Positions 33,485 to 43,966 of a stretch of 64,000 nt of DNA are shown piece after piece. Position 1 is the stretch's first letter. Each line of letters begins with the position of its first letter. Under the pieces are notes generated by a model that saw only the letters and a program-made list of their open reading frames with translations, was not told where the DNA came from and searched no databases. The position numbers and the translations under genes are program-made. Source of the DNA: Thinopyrum elongatum (lineage: Eukaryota; Streptophyta; Magnoliopsida; Poales; Poaceae); assembly GCA_011799875.1 (NCBI GenBank), contig CM022298.1:49610749-49674748 (forward strand), in the 5' to 3' direction.

Positions 33485-33600
33485 AAGAAAATGGAGTCCG
33501 GAGGGCACACGAGGTGGCGGCAAGGGTGGGGGGCGCGCCCAGGAGGGTAGGGTGCGCCTCCCTGCCTTGCCGCTTCCTCGTGCACTTTCCGGACTACTTT
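33485..33600. repeat. LTR-like GC block inside the Gypsy internal region
   Basis: GGGGGGCGCGCCCAGGAGGG followed by TAGGGTGCGCCTCC is a diverged copy of the block in the LTR at 31075-31120. Related blocks occur in the other LTRs near 3481-3500 and 8850-8875. Confidence 0.5.
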
Positions 33601-33689
33601 TAATTTTCCTAATTTTTTAGATATTCCAAAACGGAGAAAAATTGCCATTAGAACAGTTTTGGAGTCGGTTTACTTACCGTACCACATAC

Positions 33690-34216
33690 CTATTCCTTTT
33701 CGGAGTCTAAAACGTTCTGGAAAGTATCCCTGATGTACTCCTCCGGTGTTATGGTATTAATAATATTAGTCTCAACATTTATGGGAGTACCTGAAATATA
33801 ATGTTTGATTCTTTGACCGTTTACCACCTTAGGGTTAGTGCCTTCGGCGTTGTTGATCTTGATGGCACCGGAACGATAAACCTCCTCGATAATGTAAGGA
33901 CCTTCCCATTTAGAGAGAAGTTTTCCTGCAAAAAATCTTAAACGAGAGTTGTATAGCAAAACATGATCACCTACATTAAACTCACGCTTTTGTATCCTTT
34001 TGTCATGCCATCTTTTAACCTTTTATTTAAACAACTTGGCATTCTCATAGGCTTGGGTTCTCAATTCATCAAGTGAGCTAATGTCAAATAACCTCTTCTC
34101 ACCGGCAAGTTTGAAATCATAGTTGAGCTCTTTGATTGCCCAATAAGCTTTATGTTCTAGTTCAAGAGGTAAGTGACATGCTTTTCCATAAACCATTTTG
34201 TATGGAGACATACCCA
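33690..34216 (-). pseudogene. Integrase C-terminal part of the Gypsy element
   Basis: The frame picks up at MSPYKMVYGKACHLPLELEH (34210 downward), continues to ENAKLFK, meets a TAA (34023-34025), then continues KRWHDKRIQKREFNVGDHV and LLYNSRLRFFAGKLLSKWEG, the typical Gypsy integrase C-terminal fold. It is the direct continuation of the frame that stops at 51853 (FKNPM), with CACTA-4 between. Confidence 0.85.
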
Positions 34217-34665
34217 CACTACTGGAATCTGGGTCTTTGCCATCTGCCAGCTCTTTGCCGTCTGCCAGCTGATGGCAAAGAGGCTCTTTGCCGTCTGTCT
34301 TCTCAAAGCAGACGGCAAAGAACCAGCTGATGGCAAACAGGGTCTTTGCCATCTGCGAGCTCTTTGCCGTCCGCCAGCAGACAGCAAAGAGTTCTTTGCC
34401 ATCCGCCAGCAGACGGCAAAGTCCAAAGTGGACCCCACGGGGGTACTGCACTGGGTAGGTCACACGGGCCACTTCTTTGCCGTCTGCTGGCAGACGGCAA
34501 AGAGGTAAGAGGGGCCCACAGTTTCACGGCGGTGGCCGTCTAACGGTCATCCTCTTTGCCGTCTGCCAGCGGATGGCAAAGAATTCTTTGCTGTCTGCTG
34601 GCAGACGGCAAAGAATTCTTTGCCGTCCGCCAGCAGATGGCAAAGAGAAAAAAAACAGACGGCAA
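34217..34665. repeat. CACTA-4 left subterminal repeats
   Basis: About twenty copies of CTTTGCCGTCTGC or GCAGACGGCAAAG, mostly as facing pairs able to form hairpins. The same motif fills 40730-41053, 41990-42245 and 50510-51840. Confidence 0.9.
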
Positions 34666-34744
34666 TGCGGGGGGTTAATTTGGGCCCCCCCCCCAACACA
34701 GAGAGAAGAAATAATAAATATATTATAGAAGAATAAAAAAACTA

Positions 34745-35400
34745 ATGCATACCGAAGAGAGAGGCCGCAGCGAAAACTACCGCGCAGACCGCAGACGACG
34801 AACAATAAAGCAAAGGCAGCCGCCGCCGCCAGCACCCTCCCGCGCAGTGCCGCCGACGCCCGCACCCTCCCGCACAAGGCAAGCCAGCCCAACAATCCTC
34901 ACCGCCACGCAGCCGCCCCTCCTACCACCCCGACCGCAGTCAACTTACCCCTCCATCCACGCACGCCGTCCCCCCGCCCCCCCCTGCCACCGACCGCCAA
35001 CCCTACATCCCTCCCTCCACCGCCGCCCCCTCCTCCTCCCTCCCTCCACCGCCGCCCCCTCCCTCCCTCCCTCCATCGCCGCCCCCCTCCCCCTCCACAA
35101 CCGTGGCCCCTCTCCTCTCCACCACCGCGCCCCCTCCCCTCCTCCACTGCCGCTGCCCCCTCCGGTGCTCGCCGGCTCCGCGCCTCCGCCACTGACGCCG
35201 CCCGCTCCGCTGCTCTCCCTCTCTCCGGCTCTCCTCTGCGGGCTGCGGCTCTACTGCTCTGCACGCCGGCTCTGCTCCAGGCTCCGGCCTCCCTTGCCCT
35301 GGTCTCCGCGACTCTGCCTGTCCGCCACGCCGTCTGCCGCAGCCGCAGCCGCACTGAAGAGCCGGATTGGTAATGGACAGACTCACTCACTCACAGACAG
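34745..35400 (+). promoter_or_regulatory. CACTA-4 GC-rich leader region
   Basis: C/T-biased plus strand (CCTCCCTCCACCGCCGCC repeats) between the subterminal repeats and the gene; the overlapping long frames on both strands follow from base composition. It is a likely promoter and 5' UTR. Confidence 0.4.
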
Positions 35401-35668
35401 GATAATATGTGGATGTGCATTGTGCTACACTGACTGCTACTGCCTTGCTGTTGTTGTTAAAATTTTGTAGATTGAACATTTTTTGATCTGCTTGCTATAA
35501 TGTTAGTATTTACTACTGCAGTACTGCTTATCGTTGTTGCTACTGACCAAATAATTACTGAGCGAGAAATATTTGCAAAGGTTGATGATGATGCTATTAT
35601 ATATCGCTTTCAAGACTATAGATTTCGCAAAGGAACTTTACCTCGTCGTAGTAGCAAGTTACTGCTGC

Positions 35669-35816
35669 AGATGACCTTTCAATGCTTGAACAATTACGTA
35701 AAGGAGGCCTTCCACATGTTGATGCATTTATTAATGATGATGATGAGCTCATCACTGATAGTGATGATGATGATGCATTTAATGATCCCGGAGCATATAT
35801 AGACGATTCAGAGTAA
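35669..35816 (+). other. Short acidic exon-like frame in CACTA-4
   Basis: The frame ADDLSMLEQLRKGGLPHVDA is followed by DDD-rich sequence ending GAYIDDSE and TAA at 35814. The other frames here are Met-rich artefacts. It may be an upstream exon or small ORF of the same transcription unit. Confidence 0.35.
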
Positions 35817-36288
35817 TATTAGTAATGTCAGGTATTCAATTTTTTATTATGTTCATGATGATGATACTCTTAAATTATATACATAGTATTCATGTCAGTT
35901 ATTCAAATTTTTTATGTTATACTAATGTCGTTTACTTTTTGTCATTGCAGGTGTTGACAGGATGGTGGGCAAGGGTCCAGAGCGCTCCGAGCCTCGTGCG
36001 AGCGCTCCTGGGAGGGGTGCTTCCATTATTCCAGCCCAGCCCCTCCGGAGAGCGCTGCTAGACAGTATGCAGTCAGCACCGGCGGGCCCTTCTTCTTTGG
36101 CCGGCAGAGGTCGGGGGAGGACGAAGAAGGCTGCTAGAGGTGGACGTGGCAGCGGGAGAGGTAGGACGGCTGCTACGCCTTCCTCGCCGCCACCCCTAGC
36201 TGATTCACCCGACCACAGGACCGCTCCGTCTGATGTGGACCCATCTCGGACTCCGGTCCATGAGCCTCCGGTCGTCGATTCTTCGGCC

Positions 36289-36438
36289 CACCAGACTCGG
36301 GTCGCGGATTCTTCGCCCCACCAGACTGGGGTCGCCTCTCCTTCGCGCCACCAGACTCGGGTCGTGGATCTTTCGCCCCACCAGACTGGGGTCGCTGATC
36401 CTTCGCGCCACCAGACTCTGGGCACCTCTCCTTCGCCC
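36289..36438 (+). repeat. Coding 30-base tandem repeat, five units
   Basis: Encodes HQTRVADSSP, HQTGVASPSR, HQTRVVDLSP, HQTGVADPSR and HQTLGTSPSP in exon 1 of the CACTA-4 gene. DNA units alternate CCCCACCAGACTGGGGTCG and CGCCACCAGACTCGGGTCG. Confidence 0.85.
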
Positions 36439-37589
36439 CACGTGAGTCCGGTCCCAGAGTCTTCGTCCTAGAAGACTCCAGTCCCGGAGTCTTCTTCGCA
36501 CGAGACTCCGGATGCTAGTGGCCCTACTGATGATAGCGAGGACACCTTCTCTGATGATAGCTACAGCGAGGGCGAGATGGTTGACAAGGGCAAGAAGGTC
36601 TACCAGCGTGGCGGTACAAAGCTCCCGCCCGTGCCGACGACCCCCGACCATAGGTGGTTGATACAGCCTAATGGGTTGAAGTAAGTGAATTTACTCTTTT
36701 TTAACCTTTTGCCTTCATGTTTCTTCAAATTAATATCTAATGCATTGGCCTTGACATACTGCAGGGGCTGGGTACACCCCCGTGGTGTCCGCAGGCCCAA
36801 CCAGGTCCTTGGTGTGCTTTGCCGGCAGCACTTCCCTGGGTGGGTCACATTGCCCGGTGAGGGTCAGGTTCCACAGCTAGCACTTAGCTGGGAGCTGTAC
36901 GAGGCTGCCCCGGCCCCGCCGGGGGAGATGGTCGCCGGTGTCGAGTGCGAGACGGTGGCCGACATTGTGTTCCGTCGGTTCTGGGTAATTTCTCCTTTAC
37001 AGAATTAAAGATCAACAGTACGTAGTGATTTTACTAATCAGCGTTGTCTTGTTTGACTGCAGACCTTCTACAGGATTTCAGATGGAGAGCAGGAGGCTGC
37101 GGCTTCGGTTGTCGAAGTCGAGTGCAAGCGCCTACTTAAGAACTTACGGCACGAGGCTCGGGTGCAGGCCGTTCGAGACTACTACGCCTCGAAGGGTATT
37201 AGGAGGGCGAAGAAGAAGTGTCGCGGCAAGTTTCTGACTAAGGAGAAGTACATGCTGGTAATTACCTATTCTTAAGGCCTTGAACTTAGTTCTCTTGATT
37301 TGATTCGTAGGCGTAGCGCTGAAATTTCTCTTGACTAACTTAGGTGCCCCCGAGATGGTGTGCGGATAGGATGGACTGTTGGGAGGCGTTGGTGGATGAG
37401 TGGTGCTCTCCCAAATGGCTAGTCGAACACCAAAGGGCCAAGGATAAGCGTGCCCAAATGGTTGGTGTGCCACACCATCAAGGGAGCTCCAACCTGTTTG
37501 AGTACGGGGGTCACTGGGTATGTGGTTTGCTTCATGATTCATGCAATTTCATTCTACATGATAGCATTTTTCCTTGGATAGCTCAATAA

Positions 37590-38030
37590 TGCTTACTTAG
37601 TTAAAAAATGGCATAACTACCTTGGATAGCTCAATAATGACCTAAACTTAGTTTAGCTTGTTCATTTATGACATAATTAGCTCTAAAATGACATAATATG
37701 CTTTAGTTAGCTAAAAAATTGCATAACTACCTTTGATAGCTCAATTATGACGTAAAATAATCTTAGCTTGTTAATTTATGACATAATTAGCTCTAAAATG
37801 ACATAATAACCTAAGATAGCTCTATAAAATGCCTAAATATGCTTTAGTTAGCTAAAAAAAGGCATAACTACCTTGGATAGCTCAATAATGACATAATTAG
37901 CATAGTTTGGTCAAAATGGGCATAATAATCTTGGTTACCTCCAAAATGACCTAAACTTAGCTTTTTTTCCTCAAAAATGACATAATAACCTTACTTAGCT
38001 CCAAAATGACCTTATTTACATAGCAATTTC
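37590..38030 (+). repeat. Minisatellite in intron 4 of the CACTA-4 gene
   Basis: Degenerate units of about 35-45 bases around TGACATAATTAGCTCTAAAA and AGCTCAATAATGACCTAAAC. The same theme (TTAGCTCCAAAATGACC) returns at 39790-40290 downstream of the gene. Confidence 0.75.
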
Positions 38031-39149
38031 AATCTTCATGCTAGCTTGAGCCCTTGACTAATATTTTGTTCCTCTCTCTCAGTCGCACCACAACAAGAAG
38101 CCCGTGCCAAGTCTGTTCGACCTCTATGGCATGGCCCATAGTGCAGCGTACAAGAAGGCCAAGGCATTCTCGGAGTCTGACCTAGATCATCCAGAGACCT
38201 TCACCAACATCTCCTCCCGCAACAAGCTCGTGAGGTACAGAGACGAGGGGAAGGCAAGGAAAGGGGAGGACTTTAACCCGAGCCAGGATCCTTTTGATAC
38301 AGAGCTGGTTATGATATCTGGTGGTGGGAGGTCCCATGGCTCGATAGCCATTGGTGATGGACTGATACGTTGTCCTAAGACTCTCACACAGATCAAGAAG
38401 CGCCAGAGTAGCTCTGATCCTGAGATAATGCCTCGTGCACGGCCATCGGAGCTCGCCATGGCGGTTAGTTATACAGACTCGGATACCTTTCCTATCCATT
38501 ACATTGTGTGTGCGTCCGTCGATGATTACAATGCTAACGAGGAGTGGTGTGTTGCAGGCTGCTCTTGAGCAAACAGACGAGACGCAAACACGCAGACGCT
38601 TTGGAGGCGCGCAAGGCAGGCGGAGGGAGAGGGGAGGGAGCTGGAGGAGAGGACGGCCAGGATGTTGGAGGAGGAAGAACCGGAACGATGCTCAAAACCG
38701 GGCCCTATATCGACATCTTGGTGGTACGTTTCTCCTGCATATTAGCCAAATCATGCACATAATGTTTGTTCCATTACTAACTAATTGACTAACTCGTGAG
38801 AACCAAATGTGTAGAGCAGTGCGAGAAAAGCGGTCAGACCCCTCCGCCGATGCCCAGATTGCTCCGGCGACCACGGTGAGTTTGATTTGATGGTCGTTAG
38901 TTACTAGTATTCATTTATGTTGCATCATGCTAACGAATTGGAAAGATCTTTGGTGTAATGCTTCCCGACAAGCATCAACCGATGCTTCTCGTCTGGCCTT
39001 GGTGGAACCCCGACCGGCCCTTCACCTCAGTTCTGGCACTGGCGCAGCCCCGACCGGTCCTTCACCTCCTGATACGGTATTTTTCTTCTTATTTAGCCTA
39101 TTTAGTCCATTTATGACATAATTTAGCCTTTAGTCCCACTGACATAATA

Positions 39150-39775
39150 AGATGAAGAAAATCAGAATAGGAAGAAAAGAAGGAATAGGAGAGAAGAAGA
39201 AGAAGAAGAAGAAGAAGAAAGAAGAAGAAGAAGAATAGAAAAGAAGAAGAAGAACTCTCTTCTTCTTTTCTTATTCTCTTCTTCTTCTTTCTCTTTTCTC
39301 CTCCTCTTATTTAGCCTATTTAGTCCATTAGACAATTTAGCCTATTTAGTCCACAATGACATAATAAGGAGAAAATCAAGGAATAGGAAGAAAAGAAGGA
39401 ATAGGAAGAGAAGAGAGAAGAAGAAGAAGAATAAGAAAGAAGAAGAAGAAGAAGAACATTTCTTCTTCTTTTCTTATCTTCTTCTTTTCTCTATTATTAT
39501 TCTTTTCTTATTATCTTCTTCTTCTTCTTCTTCTCTTTTCCCTCCTCTTGCTTAGCCCTATTTGCCCATTTATGACATAATTTAGCCTATTTAGTCCACA
39601 AATGACATAATAAGATGAAGAAATCAAGGAATAGGAAGAAAAGAAGGATAGGAGAAAAAGAAAGAGAGAAGAAGAGAAAAGAAGATAGAAGAAGAGAAGA
39701 TTTCTTTCTTCTTTTCTTATTCTTCTTCTTTTCTTATTCTTCTTCTTCTTCTTCTTCTTTTCCTCCTCTTACTTG
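39150..39775. repeat. GAA/TTC low-complexity tract
   Basis: Three rounds of a GAAGAAGAA-rich block followed by a TTCTTCTTC-rich block, each separated by TTTAGCCTATTTAGTCCA-like sequence. Each round is self-complementary and could fold. Confidence 0.8.
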
Positions 39776-39792
39776 TTTTTATTCGTAAATGG

Positions 39793-42264
39793 CATAATAA
39801 CACTTGCTAACCTCATAAATGTCATATACTTAGCTTGTTGTCCTCTAAAATGACACAATAAGCTTAGTAATGTCAAAAATGGCCTAATTAGCCAGGTTAG
39901 CTCCAAAATGACCAAGTTTACCTATGTTAGCTCCAATATGATCCATTTAACCTACGTTAGCTCCAAAAAGACCAAGTTTACCTAAGTTAGCTACAATATG
40001 ATCCATTTTACCCGCGTTAGCTCCAAAATGACCTATTTACCTAAGTTAGCTCTAAATTGACCTACACACTTAGCATTTTTACCTAGCATAGCAAAAAATG
40101 ACATTTTTACGTAGGTTAGCTCAAAAATGACCAAGTTTACCTAGGTTAGCTTCAATATGATCCATTTAACTTAGCTTAGCTCCAAAATGACCAAGTTTAC
40201 GTAGGTTAGCTCCAATATGATACATTGAACTTAGCTTATCTCCAAAATGACCTATTTACCTAGCTTAGCTCTAAATTGGCTTTTTTAACTACATTTGGTG
40301 GAAAAGAAGAAGATAAAGAAGAGGGGGAGGAGAGAAAGAAAGAGAATATAAAATCTTCTTCTTATTTTCCTCTTCTTCTTTTCTTCTTCTTCTTCTTTTC
40401 TTCTTCTTCTTCTTTTCCTCTTCTTCTTTTTCTCCTAACTTTCATCTTTCCCAATTTGCAGATTTGCTTGAGATGAGGAAGCTTGCATTGATGGACTCAT
40501 ATATTCTCCTTGTGCTTCCTTTTTGTTTATGAAAACATGTTTGGGAACTTGTTTGGATGTGTATGTCACTATGGATATGTTGTTGGAAACTTCTTATGTC
40601 ATATGGATATATGTTGGACTTGTGGAAATATATTGTTGGATATGCTTGTTGTGTATCTATGTATTATCTGTGTATATCTATGAATTTCTGTCAAATTGAA
40701 TGAATTCAATTAAAAACAGGGGTTATATAGGCTCTTTGCCGTCTGCTAGCAGTCGGCAAAGAGCTTTGCCGACAGCTAGCTGTCGGCAAAGAAGGCCACG
40801 TGGCAGCTACCTGTGCAACCTGGGAACACTGGGTTGCCTATTTGGGCATTTTGCCGTCAGCTGGCAGACGGCAAAGAGGCTAAGGTCTTTGCCGACTGCT
40901 GGCGGACGGCAAAGAGGCTAAGGTCTTTGCCGACTGCAGGCAGACGGCAAAGATTCAAATCCCTTTGCCGACAGCTAGCAGACGGCAAATAAGGCCACGT
41001 GGCAGCTTCCCAGTGACTCCTATTTGGGCTCTTTGCCGTCCGCCAGCAGACGGCCATAATAACCTTGCTAACCTCATAAATGTCATATACTTAGCTTGTT
41101 GTCCTCTAAAATGACACAATAAGCTTAGTAATGTCAAAAATGGCTAATTAGCCAGGTTAGCTCCAAAATGACCAAGTTTACCTATGTTAGCTCCAATATG
41201 ATCCATTTAACCTACGTTAGCTCCAAAAAGACCAAGTTTACCTAAGTTAGCTACAATATGATCATTTTACCCGCGTTAGCTCCAAAATGACCTATTTACC
41301 TAAGTTAGCTCTAAATTGACCTACACACTTAGCATTTTTACCTAGCATAGCAAAAAATGACATTTTTAGACTAGGTTAGCTCAAAAATGACCAAGTTTAC
41401 CTAGGTTAGCTTCAATATGATCCATTTAACTTAGCTTAGCTCCAAAATGACCAAGTTTACGTAGGTTAGCTCCAATATGATACATTGAACTTAGCTTATC
41501 TCCAAAATGACCTATTTACCTAGCTTAGCTCTAAATTGGCTTTTTTAACTACATTTGTGGAAAAGAAGAAGATAAAAGAGAGGGGGAGGAGAGAAAGAAA
41601 GAGAATATAAAACTTCTTCTTATTTTCCTCTTCTTCTTTTTTCTTCTTCTTCTTTTCTTCTTCTTCTTCTTTTCCTCTTCTTCTTTTTCTCCTAACTTTC
41701 ATCTTTCCCAATTTGCAGATTTGCTTGAGATGAGGAAGCTTGCTTGATGGACTCATATATTCTCCTTGTGCTTCCTTTTTGTTTATGAAAACATGTTTGG
41801 GAACTTGTTTGGATGTGTATGTCACTATGGATATGTTGTTGGAAACTTCTTATGTCATATGGATATATGTTGGACTTGTGGAAATATATTGTTGGATATG
41901 CTTGTTGTGTATCTATGTATTATCTGTGTATATCTATGAATTTCTGTCAAATTGAATGAATTCAATTAAAAACAGGGGTTATATAGGCTCTTTGCCGTCT
42001 GCTAGCAGTCGGCAAAGAGCTTTGCCGACAGCTAGCTGTCGGCAAAGAAGGCCACGTGGCAGCTACCTGTGCAACCTGGGAACACTGGGTTGCCTATTTG
42101 GGCATTTTGCCGTCAGCTGGCAGACGGCAAAGAGGCTAAGGTCTTTGCCGACTGCTGGCGGACGGCAAAGAGGCTAAGGTCTTTGCCGACTGCAGGCAGA
42201 CGGCAAAGATTCAAATCCCTTTGCCGACAGCTAGCAGACGGCAAATAAGGCCACGTGGCAGCTT
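39793..42264 (+). repeat. Direct duplication (39793-41054 and 41055-42264) ending at the assembly gap
   Basis: The two units are nearly identical: both run from CATAATAACCTTGC-like sequence through the TTAGCTCC minisatellite, a TTC tract, the 3'-exon-like TTTGCTTGAGATGAGGAAGC, and the subterminal repeats. The second copy differs mostly by single-base gaps (GGCTAATTA for GGCCTAATTA, GATCATTTT for GATCCATTTT, CTTGCTTGATGG for CTTGCATTGATGG). The second copy stops at the N run. Confidence 0.85.
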
Positions 42265-42274
42265 NNNNNNNNNN
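42265..42274. other. Assembly gap (10 N)
   Basis: Ten unknown bases, placeholder length. Sequence on the two sides belongs to unrelated elements: CACTA-4 end on the left, a Gypsy LTR on the right. Confidence 1.
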
Positions 42275-43966
42275 ACGAAATCGGTCTAATTGTTCAACGT
42301 TCTTATAGCTGCGGGCGTCTGACGGAGATACCGAGGGCGTATCCGGTCGTATCGTCGTTCTTAGCAAGTTTCATGTATAAAATATTTTCATCGGGATACG
42401 GTTAAAAGATATGATTTTTCTAAAGTTTTATAATTTCTGAAATTAATTAATTATTTAATTCAACATTATCCGAAACAGTGATTGATGACGTCAGCATGAC
42501 ATCATGCTGACGTCAGCAGCCACCTGACAGGGTGGTCCCACTGTCATGGCTGTTAGGTTAATTAGGTTTAATTATTTAATTACTGATTATTAACACTTAA
42601 CAGTTATAAATAACCTAATCAGGATTAATTAACTATTTGCTAATTATTATTATTTTTTATATTTTTTATTTTTTTTACTTTTATTTGGGTCCATGGCCCC
42701 ACTGGTCAGTGACACAGGGGCGGACACTTCCGGGGCGTGCCCCTTTTGGGACCGGACATGTCCGGTGCCCAAAGGGGACGCACGGCGGGCGCGGGCGGTC
42801 GGGGGCGCTGGCGAGCGCGGGCGCAGGCGAGCGCACGCGGGGCCGGATGCGGGGCGGCGGCGCGGTGGCTGAGCGCAGCGGGCGGCGGTCCGCGCGGAGC
42901 GAAGCGGGGCAAGAGCCGCGAGCAGTAGCGAGGCATGGCACGCGCGCGCGTTGCGAGGCCCGGCAAGGCTGCGGTGCGCGCGGCGGTGCGCGAGCCGGCG
43001 AGCGTCGGGCGGAGCGGCGGCACGGGGGCGCGTTGCGCGCGGCGAGGTGCGGGAGCAAGAGGGGGAGAGAGGCCCGAGGCCTAACCGTGATCCGTTAGGG
43101 ACGGGGCAGCGGGGGTCGGGGGGTCGACGGGGACGACGCGATGGAGGCGGCCGGCGGGACGAAGCGGCGACGTGCGGCGTGCCGGCGAGATGGAGGCGGG
43201 GGGGTGGGGGGGGGGGCGCGGGGGTCGGTCGGGGGTCGCTAGCGGCGTCGAGGGAGCAGTGCCGGCGAGGGAGAGCGGGCTCCGGGCGGCTGGCGTCCAC
43301 GTCGACGGCGACAGCGATCCGGGCGACGGCACGGTCTCGCCCCATCCGATTCTGGATCGGGGTGGAGGGGAAGCGAACGTATGAGGAGGGGGGATCGGGG
43401 GTAGGGCTAGGGTTTCGGGTGGGGGGGTGGCCGGACAAGTAGGCCGCCGGCTGGGCCGGCCTGGCGGCCCGGTGGCTTGCTTGGCGAGGCCAGTCGGGGG
43501 GGGGTGGTCCCTTTATCCTTTTCTTTTCTTTTTCTTTCTTTCTTTCTCTTTTCTCTACTGTTAAACTGTCTAGGCCCCAAATGGCTTTTGTAAAAGTGTG
43601 ACTATTTCACAAATACCAGTGCATTATCCTTAACACCTAAAATTAGTTTGGACAAAACATAATTCCATATTTATTTCATATTTAATAAATGGTTACTAAA
43701 TATTATCTTTATCCACTTTTGAGTTGTTCGAGTCACTTATCCAATTCCAATGATGTTGGTTTCAATTTTTAGAATAGCCTCTGGAATATTTGTTATTTAT
43801 CTGACATTTTAGCTCCTATGTTGTCAACTTTTATATTCCACTTTCATTAATTTTGAATTTGACTTAGGAGTTGAAATGCACTTATCTAATGATGATTATG
43901 CCTGTTGATCATGCTAACATGTCATTATCAAAAGTGATTACTGTTGCTAATCACCGGGGTGTTACA
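42275..43966 (-). repeat. LTR fragment of a TGTAACACC-type Gypsy element
   Basis: On the minus strand it starts TGTAACACCCCGGTGATTAGC at 43966, identical in kind to 58466. It contains a very GC-rich part (42720-43440) and then an AT-rich tail, ending at the gap. The 262-codon frame on the minus strand at 42650-43438 is Pro/Arg/Ala-rich composition noise. Confidence 0.6.

Larger units (their letters stand above)
35962..39075 (+). pseudogene. CACTA-4 gene: En/Spm-type transposon protein, about eight exons
   Basis: Exons from splice signals: 35962-36680, 36765-36984, 37063-37257, 37344-37517, 38083-38463, 38558-38723, 38815-38875, about 38950-39075. Start MVGKGPERSEPRASAPGRG lies just after an acceptor. 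Exon 1 is basic RGRGRTKK/GGRGSGRGR, then a five-fold 10-residue repeat, then PTTPDHRWLIQPNGLK. Exons 2-5 hold the conserved part: GWVHPRGVRRPNQVLG, FPGWVTLPGEG, KKKCRGKFLTKEKY, WCSPKWLVEH and HHNKKPVPSLFDLYGMAHS, as in plant Transposase_24/En-Spm-like proteins. Exon 6 is a charged coiled coil. One in-frame TAG at 36469-36471. No TNP2 partner in this element. Confidence 0.7.

Noticed and set aside
34230..34660. Regular palindromic repeats resembling a CRISPR array
   Set aside because: The TTTGCCGTCTGC units lie at irregular spacing, in both orientations, without unique spacers of constant length, and only at CACTA-4 ends; they are transposon subterminal repeats.
35003..35386. Long Arg/Gly-rich frames on the minus strand of the CACTA-4 leader
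   Set aside because: Composition artefact of CCTCCC-type repeats; overlapping open frames in several phases.
42650..43438. 262-codon open frame on the minus strand
   Set aside because: Extremely GC-rich LTR sequence where every frame is open; the protein is Pro/Ala/Arg filler, and the region is the non-coding part of a Gypsy LTR.
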